Both the position numbers and the translations under genes were made by a program. The notes below the pieces were generated by a model. The model made no database searches and had not been told where the DNA came from. It was given only the letters and a program-made list of their open reading frames with translations. Positions 1 to 8,445 of a DNA stretch of 64,000 bases are shown piece by piece (the first letter of the stretch is position 1; each line of letters opens with the position of its first letter). The stretch is taken from the NCBI GenBank assembly GCA_021324855.1, contig JAJPIG010000018.1, positions 1 through 64,000 on the forward strand, read 5' to 3'. Source of the stretch: Pseudomonadota bacterium. Its GTDB lineage: Bacteria > Desulfobacterota > Binatia > Binatales > Binataceae.

Positions 1-107
1 ACCGGCGCGGTGAAATGCTGCCACTGACCCAGCAGATCGATGAACTTCAAGTCCACCATCACCGCCCCCTTCTCCCGCATCAGCTCCAATACTTGCTTCG
101 GCGTCAC
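1..107 (-). CDS. glnA: Glutamine synthetase, N-terminal part (runs off window)
   Basis: The reverse strand reads a GTG start at 107 followed by TPKQVLELMREKGAV and VDLKFIDLLGQWQH, the beta-grasp N-terminus of class I glutamine synthetase, which makes glutamine from glutamate, ammonia and ATP in the cytoplasm. An AGGAGAAGG ribosome site sits five bases before the GTG. Only 35 codons are inside the window, so the catalytic domain is not visible. It is divergent from an APC permease, and a sigma-54-like element lies about 40 bases upstream, fitting nitrogen control. Identification rests on the N-terminal signature only. Confidence 0.85.
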   Translation of the reverse strand, partial: MTPKQVLELMREKGAVMVDLKFIDLLGQWQHFTAP

Positions 108-147
108 TGAATCCTTCTCCTGATGGGATTTTCGGTCGTCACTTTCC

Positions 148-163
148 GCAAAAGCCGTACCTG
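148..163 (-). promoter_or_regulatory. Sigma-54-like (-24/-12) promoter of glnA
   Basis: The reverse strand reads AGGTACGGCTTTTGCG, matching the consensus TGGCACG-N4-TTGC at the GG, ACG and TTGC positions with the required GG-N10-GC spacing. It lies about 40 bases before the glnA GTG, which is the usual distance. glnA is a classical RpoN/NtrC target, so position supports the call. No NtrC enhancer was recognised. Confidence 0.5.
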
Positions 164-290
164 TCAATTCGATTGGCAATCGGCCCAATAAGCGGACTCT
201 GAGCCTTTCATCATGCCTATTTTCTAGGCATTTGCCTACTCGACACGCGGCAGATCGACTGATTTCCCTGCATTTTGTAGCAATATTTCA

Positions 291-306
291 TGGCGTCGCT
301 TTTGCT
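291..306 (+). promoter_or_regulatory. Sigma-54-like (-24/-12) promoter of the APC permease
   Basis: TGGCGTCGCTTTTGCT matches TGGC-N7-TTGCW with exact sigma-54 spacing, although the ACG triplet is replaced by GTC. It lies about 60 bases upstream of the probable permease GTG start. The mirror-image element before glnA strengthens the case that both genes are nitrogen controlled. A chance match is possible for a motif this short. Confidence 0.4.
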
Positions 307-367
307 CCATGCCCATTTCTCGTTCTTGGTCGTAGTCAATCTGCTGCTCTCAAGGAGGATGACCCTA

Positions 368-2041
368 GTGGATGCCGCACCCGAAACCCCCAGGATGAAA
401 CCAACCCTGGGTCTCACCGGAGTCACGGTCAACGCGATGGCGCTGATCGCGCCGGGCGCGTTCTTGTGGATCACGTTCGTACTGCAGGCCGGTTATGTCT
501 TTCCGTCAGGCCTCGCGATGTGGGCGGGGATTTTCGTCGCGTTGATGCTGGCCTATGCGACGGCGCTCTCGTACTCGGAATTGGCCAAGCTCTATCCCGG
601 CGCGGGCAGTTCGTATCTGTTCGCGGAGCAGGCCTTCCTCAACACCACGCATGCATATCGCTTCTCGCGCATCGCGAAGTTCGTAATCGGATGGGCGTCG
701 CATCTCTATTACTGGGTCTATCCGGGCGTGATGGTCGCCACGATGGGCATCATGATCGGTTACATCGTCGGCACGCTGTTCCCGACGATGATCAACGCGG
801 CGATCCCCGGCCCGATCTTCATGGCGTTGATCGCGGTCATCTTCTCATACGCGGTCGCCTACATCGCGTTTCGCGGCGTGAGCGGCTCGACGGCGGTGGC
901 CTTGATCATCAATATCATCCAGATCGTTGCGTTGCTCTTTTTCGCCGCGCTCGCGATTTCGTATCGCGCGGGTCATCCCGCGGGCAGCATCGGTCTGGCG
1001 CTCGATTCCTCGGGCAATACGGTCAAACAGGCGCTGCACTACACACTCGGCGGCGACAATCCGTCCCATCCGAGCGCGCTCTCAGTGGTCCTGCCGCATC
1101 GCTTCGACTGGACGATGCTCCAGGCCACCATCGCGATCCTGCTGCTGGTCGGCTTCGAGTCGGTAACAGCACTTGGTGAAGAAGCCAAGAATCCCAAGAA
1201 GGACATTCCGCGCGGCGTGCTGCTCTCGCTGACGATCCAGGGTTTGTTCTGTTACCTGATCGAATACTTTGCCGCGAACTATTTCATGAGCAGCGCCTAC
1301 AGCCTGGCGTCCGCGAAAGGCTCGGCGGCGCCGATCGGCGACATGATGGTGATCATTGGCAACGCGATGCTGGGCGGGCACGGCCAGGGCTTCATGCTGA
1401 TCGAAGCGTTCACCGTCTTCCTCGCGCTCATCGGCACGACGCTCGCCTGCATCAATACCGGAGCGCGCGTTACCTATGCGATGGGCCGCGACGAGGAGGT
1501 GCCCGAGCACTTCGGCATCCTGCACGGCGACAACCTGACGCCGCATCGCGCGATCTGGGTGCTGGCGACGATCTCGGCGGTTCTCGGCGCCTACGGCGCG
1601 CTGTTTTACTTCGGCGGCGGCTCGGCTCCAGACGACAAGACTATCGCAACGCTGCCGCACAACCTGTGGTATGCGATCGGAATGAGCTCGAACGCGTCGC
1701 TCAGCGCGATGCCGAACGGCTTGCTGCTCATTACGCTGCTCTCGAACTTCGGCACCTTCCTGCTCTACGGCCTGACCAACATCATCTGCATCGTGGCGTT
1801 CAAGGAGCACGATGAATTCCACGGCTTCAAACACATGGTGGTGCCGATTTTCGGCGCGGTCGCAAACTTCGCCTGCCTCGCCTTCTATATCATCGGGCCG
1901 CTGGAAGGGCTCGGCAGCGTCAAGGAACCGTTGATCGCGGTGCTGCTCTCGGTGATTTGGGGGGTGTACGGCGGAATGTACTTCGTGCGCAATTCGCGGC
2001 GGCGCGGCAAGGAGACGATGGTGATGGCGAAGCCGGCATAA
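368..2041 (+). CDS. APC-superfamily amino acid permease
   Basis: Predicted 557-residue inner-membrane transporter with about 12 to 14 hydrophobic segments. The first segment carries the APC-like TGVTVNAMALIAPGAF stretch, and later come GFESVTALGEEAKNPKKDIPRG and GARVTYAMGRDEEVPEHF, typical of the amino acid/polyamine/organocation family. The GTG at 368 is preferred because AAGGAGG ends nine bases upstream; the ATG at 359 overlaps that site. The substrate is unknown, but the position opposite glnA with a sigma-54-like promoter suggests uptake of an amino acid or other nitrogen compound. A hairpin follows the gene. Confidence 0.8.
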   Translation: MDAAPETPRMKPTLGLTGVTVNAMALIAPGAFLWITFVLQAGYVFPSGLAMWAGIFVALMLAYATALSYSELAKLYPGAGSSYLFAEQAFLNTTHAYRFSRIAKFVIGWASHLYYWVYPGVMVATMGIMIGYIVGTLFPTMINAAIPGPIFMALIAVIFSYAVAYIAFRGVSGSTAVALIINIIQIVALLFFAALAISYRAGHPAGSIGLALDSSGNTVKQALHYTLGGDNPSHPSALSVVLPHRFDWTMLQATIAILLLVGFESVTALGEEAKNPKKDIPRGVLLSLTIQGLFCYLIEYFAANYFMSSAYSLASAKGSAAPIGDMMVIIGNAMLGGHGQGFMLIEAFTVFLALIGTTLACINTGARVTYAMGRDEEVPEHFGILHGDNLTPHRAIWVLATISAVLGAYGALFYFGGGSAPDDKTIATLPHNLWYAIGMSSNASLSAMPNGLLLITLLSNFGTFLLYGLTNIICIVAFKEHDEFHGFKHMVVPIFGAVANFACLAFYIIGPLEGLGSVKEPLIAVLLSVIWGVYGGMYFVRNSRRRGKETMVMAKPA

Positions 2042-2092
2042 CAACCGTTTGCGCCGGCATCACCGGCGCGGACCTTTCATGCATTGGTGACA

Positions 2093-2119
2093 GGGCGGTC
2101 CGGAAACTCCGGACCGCCC
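2093..2119 (+). terminator. Perfect 11-bp hairpin after the permease
   Basis: GGGCGGTCCGG and CCGGACCGCCC form a perfect stem around an AAACT loop 50 bases after the permease stop. The following tract (GTCCAATTTTG) is only modestly T-rich. It most likely terminates the permease transcript; attenuation ahead of the phosphatase gene is less likely. Confidence 0.55.
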
Positions 2120-2146
2120 GTCCAATTTTGAAAGCCTTTAACGGCC

Positions 2147-3013
2147 GTGAGCATAATCGTGCCGATGGAACCACGACCGGACTCGCAGACTGGCCGGATG
2201 ATGCCCGTGCTGGTTCGGAACTCGACATTCGAGCTGGCGTTGCTGAGCGACATCGGCAACGACCGGCCCGGCAATGAAGATTCATGCGGACACCTGGTCG
2301 AAACTGAATCGCAGGTGGCATTCGCGGTGGCCGACGGTGTCGGCGGCTACGAAGGCGGCGAGGTAGCGAGCGCGATGGCCGTCGAGATTGCGCTCAAGAG
2401 TTTCAGCGAAAGTCCCGCCACGTGGGGGCCGGCCAAGCGGCTCCATCGGGCGGTCCAGCGCGCCAACATCGAAATCTATAATCGCGCACTGGCGGTGCCG
2501 GAACTCCGCCGGATGGCGACCACGATGACTGCGGTGGTGGTGAACGAAGGAACGCTCCACGCTGCGCATGTCGGCGATTGCCGGCTCTACGTCATCAACG
2601 GCGGAAAAATTCGACAGATTACGAAAGACCATACGCTGGTTGCAGAGCGGGTGCGGCTCGGCCTGTTAAGTCCGCAGCAGGCACGGATTCATCCGGAGCG
2701 ATCGGCGCTCAGCCGATGCCTCGGGCGTGAGCTGATCGCGCCGGTGGACCTAATCACGCTGCGACTGGAGCAGGGCGATCGCGTCATCGTGTGCAGCGAC
2801 GGCCTGCACGGCGTGCTCGAAGACCGCGAGCTGGAGCATCTGACCCGCGGCCTCGATTCGGCGAGCGCCTGCCGCAAGCTGGTCGAGACCGCCAATCAAC
2901 GCGGCACGGCGGACAATTTGACCGCTGCGGTCTTCCTGATGACCGGCGCGGTCGCGCCGATCGTGCGGCGTACCTGGCGCGGTCGGATCGCATCGATTTT
3001 CGGCCGGCGCTAG
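2147..3013 (+). CDS. PP2C-type Ser/Thr protein phosphatase
   Basis: Soluble 288-residue phosphatase with the full PP2C motif series: DIGNDRPGNEDS, VADGVGGYEGGEVAS, HVGDCRLY, CSDGLHGVL and GTADNLTAAV, whose aspartates bind the two Mn/Mg ions. It removes phosphate from Ser/Thr residues of proteins, normally opposing Hanks-type kinases; no partner kinase is in the window. The start is a GTG without a strong ribosome site; an ATG at 2165 or one of the methionines near residue 18 could be the true start. Its stop overlaps by four bases the end of the convergent gene at 3010-3555. Confidence 0.85.
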   Translation: MSIIVPMEPRPDSQTGRMMPVLVRNSTFELALLSDIGNDRPGNEDSCGHLVETESQVAFAVADGVGGYEGGEVASAMAVEIALKSFSESPATWGPAKRLHRAVQRANIEIYNRALAVPELRRMATTMTAVVVNEGTLHAAHVGDCRLYVINGGKIRQITKDHTLVAERVRLGLLSPQQARIHPERSALSRCLGRELIAPVDLITLRLEQGDRVIVCSDGLHGVLEDRELEHLTRGLDSASACRKLVETANQRGTADNLTAAVFLMTGAVAPIVRRTWRGRIASIFGRR

Positions 3014-3555
3014 TTTCCCGGCTGGCTGCGGGCGCTGTCGTTCAGGCGGCTCGCGAGCTGCTGGAGCGGCGGGCGCAAGCTTCTAAGCACTTCGTTGTAG
3101 CGGCGCCGCGGAAAACTTGTCCAATCATAATGCAGGCCCGAGCGTTTCGAGCGCACCTCGCGGATAAGCGCGCCCAGCCAGCTCATGTTGGTCTCGACCA
3201 TCGCGGCGGCGGAATCGGACGCCGCGTCGAGCTCGGAAACCAGCGCGCGAAAGCGCGGAAACGAGAAATCGCGTAGGTCGTCGCCGTTGAGGATCGCCTC
3301 GGTCAGGCGGGAGCTGTCGGCGGGAGGGAGCTCATTCAGGATGCGGGAGAGGAACGCGACTTGTGCGCGCAGCTCGCGCCTGAGCGCAGCGTCGGCCTCG
3401 GCTTCGGGCGACGGCGGCGCGACCGGCATCTGACCCGGCGATGCGGGACGTGCGCGGTAGATCCAGGTAATTACGGCCAGCACGCCGCTGACGATCAAGC
3501 CGGCGGCCAATACAATCGCATGAAGCTGAACGCCGCTCAGGCTGAACCACGCCAA
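3010..3555 (-). CDS. Membrane-anchored protein of unknown function
   Basis: 181 residues with one N-terminal membrane helix (about residues 10-32), a proline-rich linker (ASPGQMPVAPPSPE) and a charged, probably helical C-terminal region predicted to be cytoplasmic. I recognise no enzyme motif. Because it is convergent with the PP2C phosphatase it is not co-transcribed with it. The even codon pattern and clean N-terminal anchor favour a real gene. Confidence 0.6.
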   Translation of the reverse strand: MAWFSLSGVQLHAIVLAAGLIVSGVLAVITWIYRARPASPGQMPVAPPSPEAEADAALRRELRAQVAFLSRILNELPPADSSRLTEAILNGDDLRDFSFPRFRALVSELDAASDSAAAMVETNMSWLGALIREVRSKRSGLHYDWTSFPRRRYNEVLRSLRPPLQQLASRLNDSARSQPGN

Positions 3556-3598
3556 AGATCTATCTCTCCCTGATTCGAATCTTCCTGCCGCGCGTCCA

Positions 3599-4096
3599 TC
3601 ACCACGGCATCAGTTGGCCGGTCCAATGCGTCAGGCCGACCGTGTCCTGTTCCTTGTAAACGTGGCGCGGGGGCGTTTCGAAGGTCGCGTATGGTTTAAG
3701 CCGGAGGATAACGCGCTTTTCGCGACGCGCGGTCTCGGCGGCATTGGGACGCGCCGACGGCGGCATCGGCTTGCCCGCCATCAATTCGTACAACTGCATC
3801 ATCGAATCGATCACGCGCTCGGGATCGGATGTCATCGTGGCGTCGATGCGCGCATCGCAATAGACCTGGAGATAGGTCGGCGGCCACTTCTCATCGAGCA
3901 CACAGATCGAGACTTTGGGATTGCGCCGCACGGCCTTGGCCTTGCCGCGCTCTTCCATCGTGGAGATCAGCAGTTCATCGGGCCCGTCCATCAGATAGTA
4001 AACCACCGACATCGAGGGGCCATCGTGCTTGCGATTGTAGCCGAAGATGCAGGTGCGATGGGTCCGAACGAATTGTTTACGCTCCTCGGCATTCAT
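3599..4096 (-). CDS. Pyridoxamine 5'-phosphate oxidase-like FMN/F420-binding protein
   Basis: 165 residues starting MNAEERKQFVRTHRTCIFGYNRKHDGP. The opening segment, the SMSVVYYLMDG beta strand, ISTMEERGKAKAVRRNPKVSICVLDE and the basic EKRVILRLKPY end are typical of split-barrel PNPOx-like proteins, which use FMN or F420 to reduce small organics. The ATG at 4096 has AGGA upstream; the longer reading from 4162 has no such support. It lies 62 bases after the Baeyer-Villiger monooxygenase gene on the same strand, so the two are probably co-transcribed. The substrate cannot be told. Confidence 0.75.
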   Translation of the reverse strand: MNAEERKQFVRTHRTCIFGYNRKHDGPSMSVVYYLMDGPDELLISTMEERGKAKAVRRNPKVSICVLDEKWPPTYLQVYCDARIDATMTSDPERVIDSMMQLYELMAGKPMPPSARPNAAETARREKRVILRLKPYATFETPPRHVYKEQDTVGLTHWTGQLMPW

Positions 4097-4158
4097 GGTC
4101 TTCCTGCCATCGGGTCTGCGACTTCGCGGACGGTTCGCAGCCCGGTCAAAACCATCCC

Positions 4159-5847
4159 TCACTGCGTCGCCGCTGCAGCCATGCTACTCGATCGCTCGCG
4201 AGGGTTCTCCTTCTCGAGGACGAACCCCCGGAAGCCCGCCGCGGCGGCCTCGGCGAGGTGCTGGAAGTAGAGCGGTCCGCCCAGGTGAACGCAGAACTGG
4301 CGCGGCTTCCCCGGGATATTGGCGCCCGTGTACCAGGAATCCGTTAGCGGGAAGAGCGTCCGGTTCGCGATCTCGGCGACTTCGGCGTCCCAGCTCCGCT
4401 CGGCATCCGGCGTGGCCTCGATGGCGCCCAGGCCGTGTTCGCGCAAGTAGCGTACGCAGTTGCCGATCCATTGCGACTGAAGTTCGGCGCCGAGCGGCAT
4501 ATTGAAAAGTACCGATGGAGATCCCGGTCCGTGGATCATGAAGAAGTTTGGAAAGCCCGCGATCGTCACTCCGAGGTAGCTATCGAAGCGCGTGCTCCAT
4601 TTATCCTTCAGGCTGATGCCGCCGCGTCCTTTCGGATTGATGCGCAGGAGCGCGCCACTGATGGCGTCGAAGCCCGTCGCCAGCACGAGCATGTCGAGGG
4701 GATGTTCGCCTTTGGCGGTGCGCACGCCATCGGGCGTGATCTTCACGATCGGATCTTCGCGCAGGTCGATCAGGGTCACGTTGTCACGATTGAAGGTTTC
4801 GAAGTAGCCGTTGTCGAGGAGCGGGCGCTTGGTGCCGACATAATAGTCAGGCATCAGCTTCCTGGCGGTCTCGGGATCGCGCACGATCGCGCGGATCTTG
4901 CCGCGCAGGAAGTCGGCCACCGTACGGTTGGCGTCTTTATTAGTGAGCAGGTCGGTGTAGCTGCTGAACAGAAGACTCAGGCCGCCCTTCTGCCAAAGCG
5001 CCTCGTACACCGCCTGGCGCTGCTCCGGAGTATCATCGAGAGCCGAGCGTTCGGGGACCTCGAACAGCGAGCCCGACTGCGCCGCCGTCATCTTTGCGCG
5101 GAGTGCGGCCCAATTCTCGCGGGCTTGCCGCACGACTTCCGGGTCGATGGGATGATTGCGGGCCGGAATGCTGTACTGCGGCGTGCGCTGGAACACGATC
5201 AGATGCGCCGCCTCTTTGGCGATTTCGGGAATCGCCTGCACTCCGGAAGAGCCGGTGCCGATGATACCGACGCGTTTGCCGGCAAAAAAGACCTGCTCCT
5301 GCGGCCAGCGGCCGGTGTGGTAGCACTCGCCGGCGAAGTCGTCGAGCCCGGGGATGTTGGGTTTGAATGCCGCAAACAGGCTCCCGACCGCGCAGACCAC
5401 GAACTGAGCGGAGACGCGGGCACCCGTGCTGGTCTCGACCGTCCAACGCTGTGTCGCTTCGTCGTAGCGAGCGTCAGTTACCCAGGTTTCAAGCTGGATG
5501 TCGCGGCGGAGGTCGAAACGGTCGGCGACATAATTGAGATAGGCCAGCACCGAGCGCTGGTCGGGCTGGGTCTCCGTCCAGTCCCACTCGCGCACCAGCT
5601 CTTCCGAAAACGTGTAGCAGTAGAAGGGGCCGCCGGGAAAATCGACACGCGCGCCAGGATAGCGGTTCCACCACCAGGTGCCGCCTACGCCGGCTGCGCC
5701 CTCGAAAACGCGCACTGAGAGACCCATCCCGCGCAGGTGATGGAGGGCGTAAAGGCCGCCGAAGCCCGCGCCAACGACTACGACGTCATAGCGCTCGACC
5801 GCTCCGTTTCCTTTTTGCCTTTGTAAATGCGGCTCGATGTTCTCCAT
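4159..5847 (-). CDS. Baeyer-Villiger type flavin monooxygenase
   Basis: 562 residues. An FAD-binding GAGFGG lies at about residues 26-31. The Baeyer-Villiger fingerprint FAGECYHTGRWP (FxGxxxHxxxWP) is near residues 171-182, and a second nucleotide fold GTGSSG, for NADPH, follows. The N-terminal GVGGTWWWNRYPGARVD block is the hallmark of cyclohexanone/phenylacetone monooxygenase relatives. These enzymes insert oxygen next to a carbonyl, turning ketones into esters or lactones. GAGGG precedes the ATG. With the downstream PNPOx-like gene it may form a small oxidation operon for a cyclic or aliphatic ketone. Confidence 0.88.
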   Translation of the reverse strand: MENIEPHLQRQKGNGAVERYDVVVVGAGFGGLYALHHLRGMGLSVRVFEGAAGVGGTWWWNRYPGARVDFPGGPFYCYTFSEELVREWDWTETQPDQRSVLAYLNYVADRFDLRRDIQLETWVTDARYDEATQRWTVETSTGARVSAQFVVCAVGSLFAAFKPNIPGLDDFAGECYHTGRWPQEQVFFAGKRVGIIGTGSSGVQAIPEIAKEAAHLIVFQRTPQYSIPARNHPIDPEVVRQARENWAALRAKMTAAQSGSLFEVPERSALDDTPEQRQAVYEALWQKGGLSLLFSSYTDLLTNKDANRTVADFLRGKIRAIVRDPETARKLMPDYYVGTKRPLLDNGYFETFNRDNVTLIDLREDPIVKITPDGVRTAKGEHPLDMLVLATGFDAISGALLRINPKGRGGISLKDKWSTRFDSYLGVTIAGFPNFFMIHGPGSPSVLFNMPLGAELQSQWIGNCVRYLREHGLGAIEATPDAERSWDAEVAEIANRTLFPLTDSWYTGANIPGKPRQFCVHLGGPLYFQHLAEAAAAGFRGFVLEKENPRERSSSMAAAATQ

Positions 5848-5998
5848 GGTGGTCCCTCTTCTACTTTTACTTTTCCCACCCGCATCTTCAGCTCGCTCGA
5901 CTTCAGCTTTTATCCGGAAGACCAGGACGGTCCGTTCACCGACCTCAACGTTTCAGCTTAGGCAGACTCTTGCCTGGGCCGGCGGTGCCATGACCGAT

Positions 5999-6805
5999 TT
6001 ACCCCCTGCCTTCGTCGCGGGATTTCAGATGCGCGAAGATTTCCTGGTAATGCTTCGGCATCGTAACCGTACCGCGCATCGCAACTGGGATTGGATAGCG
6101 AACCCCGCCCTTATGTGTGCCCTCGAGGCCGGCGAGGATTTCGTCCGTGTAGCGCCATGGAAACGCGAACACCATCTCGTGATCCTGCGCCATCCCGAAG
6201 ACCCGGTCGCCGTTGCACGGGATGATCACCTTCGGCGCGTCGGTGCTCATCGTCTGGATTACGATCTCGGCGCAATCGAGCCGTCCGCCGGTCGTGCTCT
6301 CCAGCCGTCCGCCGCGCTTGAACAGCGCCGCCGTTACGAGACGCATCACCTGCCCGCTGTTGCCATAGACAGCGATCACATGTGGTTCGAAGCCGGCGCG
6401 CGAGACCGGCGCGACGCAGACGTAATCGTAAGTCCCGGGCTCGAAGCGCCAGGTCGCAGCCTCGAGCTTCGCCGCCGCCTCTTCGGTCTCGCAATACATT
6501 CCGGCAGCCGCCTTGCCGGCAAGATACTCATCGTTTGGCGCGCGGAAGCCGAACGCGATCGCGGAGAGCGGACAGATCACGTCCTCGCGGCCGACCACGA
6601 TGCCCCAGCCGTAGCGGCGCGCGACGCCGATCGACTGGCATACGATCCAGTTTTCATGGAACGCCTGGCTCGGCATCCGCAAGCCCTCGGGAATTGGTTC
6701 CTGCGGCCGCAGCATCCGAATGGCGAGTGGATGAGTCTCCGGGCGCACATGACGCGTCAGGGCAGCATCGAGTTCCTTGAGCTTCGCAGCGAGCTTCTCG
6801 TCCAT
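5999..6805 (-). CDS. DUF169-family protein
   Basis: 268 residues. The layout matches DUF169 (COG2043) proteins: an N-terminal helical region, HPLAIRML, then a cysteine-containing IVCQSIGVARRYGW, VICPLSAIAFGF, GMYCETEEAA and a late VIIPCNGDRVFGMAQDHEMVFAFPW. The family occurs in anaerobes and environmental bacteria and has no established biochemical role. The gene is divergent from an MFS transporter across 204 bases that include a direct repeat of CGCTTGACG. About 150 bases separate it from the Baeyer-Villiger gene downstream on the same strand; that gap shows no clear feature. Confidence 0.7.
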   Translation of the reverse strand: MDEKLAAKLKELDAALTRHVRPETHPLAIRMLRPQEPIPEGLRMPSQAFHENWIVCQSIGVARRYGWGIVVGREDVICPLSAIAFGFRAPNDEYLAGKAAAGMYCETEEAAAKLEAATWRFEPGTYDYVCVAPVSRAGFEPHVIAVYGNSGQVMRLVTAALFKRGGRLESTTGGRLDCAEIVIQTMSTDAPKVIIPCNGDRVFGMAQDHEMVFAFPWRYTDEILAGLEGTHKGGVRYPIPVAMRGTVTMPKHYQEIFAHLKSRDEGRG

Positions 6806-6873
6806 CAGATGTGATTTCGGCCGATTGAGATTTTGAACTGATCCTATCCATTAGACCTGCGGCGCACAAACAT

Positions 6874-6894
6874 CGCTTGACGTGGCGCTTGACG
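6874..6894. repeat. Direct repeat CGCTTGACG in a divergent promoter region
   Basis: CGCTTGACG occurs at 6874-6882 and again at 6886-6894, one helical turn apart, between the divergent DUF169 and MFS genes. The preceding CAAACAT plus CGCTTGAC resembles the shared promoter elements at about 17590 and 27162. It could be a regulator site or overlapping -35 boxes. Confidence 0.35.
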
Positions 6895-7009
6895 CCAAAA
6901 CCGCTGATGGAGTTAGGTTGCGGTTGGGACGGGATTTGCCGGGCTTGAAATCAACTCCAGACGATGCGGCCGGCGGCGCCGCCGCGCGGCATGCATTCAG
7001 GAGACACCC

Positions 7010-8266
7010 ATGGCGGGACGAGAATTGCGCGCGTGGTTCGTCGTTCTGAGTCTCTTCATGTCTCTGTTCCTGGTTTTCGGCGCCTCGGTCGAAAGCTTCG
7101 GAGTCTTCGTGCCCTACCTGCTTCGGCACTTCGGATGGAGCCGGACCGAAATGTCGCTGGCGTTCACCGCGACCGCATCGGTCGCCGGAGTCGCCGGACT
7201 CTTCATCGGATGGTTGCTCGATCGTGTTGAGGCGGCGATCGTCCTGTCGGTCTCCGCGGCGCTCTCCGGGTTGGCGTTCATCGCCGCGAGCCAGGCCAAC
7301 TCGTACGGCTTTTTCATCGCATCCTACCTGGTGCTCGGCGTTGGCGTCGGCGGATGCACGATGATGACCTGCTCGGTGGTGGTCGCGAACTGGTTCGGCG
7401 AGCGTCGCGGTCTCGCGATGGGCATCACGATGATGGGCACGTCGTTCGGAGGCATGATGCTGGTGCCGGCGGTCGATTATGCGATCCGGCGCGGCGGATG
7501 GCGTTTCGGTTATGAGGTTGTCGCCGCGCCGATCTTTCTGATCCTGCTGCCGCTGTTGATTTTCGTGGTTCGCGGCAAGCCGCCGGCCGCCCCCGATGCG
7601 CAGGTCGCGGAGACCGCGCCGCCGGCCGAGGGTCTCGAACTCGGTGAGGCGCTCCGGACGCGATCATTCTGGCTGCTGTCGTTGGCCTATTTCATCTATG
7701 CGTTTGTCGCCGGTTCGATGGTTGTGCATGTGATCGTGCATCTGATCGGCATTGGCTATAAGCCGTCGTCGGCGGCGCTCGCGATGAGCGTGATTTTTCT
7801 TTGCGCTTGCGTGGGCAAGATCGCCTTCGGCGTTCTGGCCGATAAAGTCGGCGGCCGGACCGCGCTCCTGATCGATTTCACTCTCGAGTCGCTCGGAATC
7901 CTGCTCATCCTCGGCGCGCGAAGCCCGGCTCTCCTGCTGGGCTTCGCGGTGCTGTTCGGACTGACCTTCGAAGCACAGCTCGCGCTCTGTCCGTTGGTGA
8001 CGGTGGAGTCGCTTGGCCTCAAAAGCTTCGGTGCGATTTCGGGCGCCGAGTTTCTGTTCGTAACCACCGGCGCGGCGATCGGTCCGGCGGTGAGCGGACG
8101 GATTTTCGATGTGTCGCACAGCTACCAGGAGGCATTCGTGCTGTTCATCGCGATGCTGATCGTTGGCGGGCTCGCATCGATGGGCTGCATTCCGCTCGCC
8201 AGCGAGCAGGCGCGCATCCAACGCCGCTCGCAACCGCGATCGCCGGCGACGGTGCCGGCCTCCTAG
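7010..8266 (+). CDS. MFS transporter, monocarboxylate/oxalate-carrier type
   Basis: 418 residues with about 12 membrane helices. The start VVLSLFMSLFLVFGASVESFGVFVPYLLRHFGWSRTEMS is typical of the MCT-like and oxalate/formate antiporter branch of the major facilitator superfamily. The helix 2-3 loop is GWLLDRVEAA. AGGAGA stands six bases before the ATG. Oxalyl-CoA decarboxylase and formyl-CoA transferase follow on the same strand, separated only by a hydrolase relic and an IS630 scar, so oxalate uptake or oxalate/formate exchange is a reasonable guess. The substrate is not provable from sequence. Confidence 0.8.
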   Translation: MAGRELRAWFVVLSLFMSLFLVFGASVESFGVFVPYLLRHFGWSRTEMSLAFTATASVAGVAGLFIGWLLDRVEAAIVLSVSAALSGLAFIAASQANSYGFFIASYLVLGVGVGGCTMMTCSVVVANWFGERRGLAMGITMMGTSFGGMMLVPAVDYAIRRGGWRFGYEVVAAPIFLILLPLLIFVVRGKPPAAPDAQVAETAPPAEGLELGEALRTRSFWLLSLAYFIYAFVAGSMVVHVIVHLIGIGYKPSSAALAMSVIFLCACVGKIAFGVLADKVGGRTALLIDFTLESLGILLILGARSPALLLGFAVLFGLTFEAQLALCPLVTVESLGLKSFGAISGAEFLFVTTGAAIGPAVSGRIFDVSHSYQEAFVLFIAMLIVGGLASMGCIPLASEQARIQRRSQPRSPATVPAS

Positions 8267-8286
8267 CGATGAATTCGGGAGAAACG

Positions 8287-8445
8287 ATGGCGGACGAAAT
8301 CCTCGATCGATGGATCGATGGCGGCGGCATCCGGATCCATTACCTGACGCTCGGGAACGGCGCGCCCATCGTACTGCTGCACGGCGGCGCGCTCGGAGTT
8401 TCGGCCGCCGAAAACTGGCAGACGAACATGCCGGGTTTTGTGCGC
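8287..8445 (+). pseudogene. Truncated alpha/beta hydrolase, 5' fragment
   Basis: The frame starts MADEILDRWIDGGGIRIHYLTLGNGAPIVLLHGG and ends near ENWQTNMPGF, the first about 52 residues of an alpha/beta hydrolase including the oxyanion HGG turn. GGAG lies six bases before the ATG at 8287. Beyond about 8440 the same bases encode an IS630 transposase on the other strand, so the frame runs into foreign sequence and stops at 8565. The nucleophile elbow, acid and histidine are missing, so it cannot be active. It follows the MFS gene by 20 bases and was probably in its operon. Confidence 0.7.

Noticed and set aside
232-1179. Long plus-strand frame over the permease 5' half
   Set aside because: It is arginine/histidine-rich shadow text in another frame of the APC permease, whose frame has clear membrane helices and a ribosome site.
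4435-5718. 427-codon frame opposite the Baeyer-Villiger gene
   Set aside because: Antisense shadow in GC-rich DNA; the reverse strand has full FAD, NADPH and fingerprint motifs.
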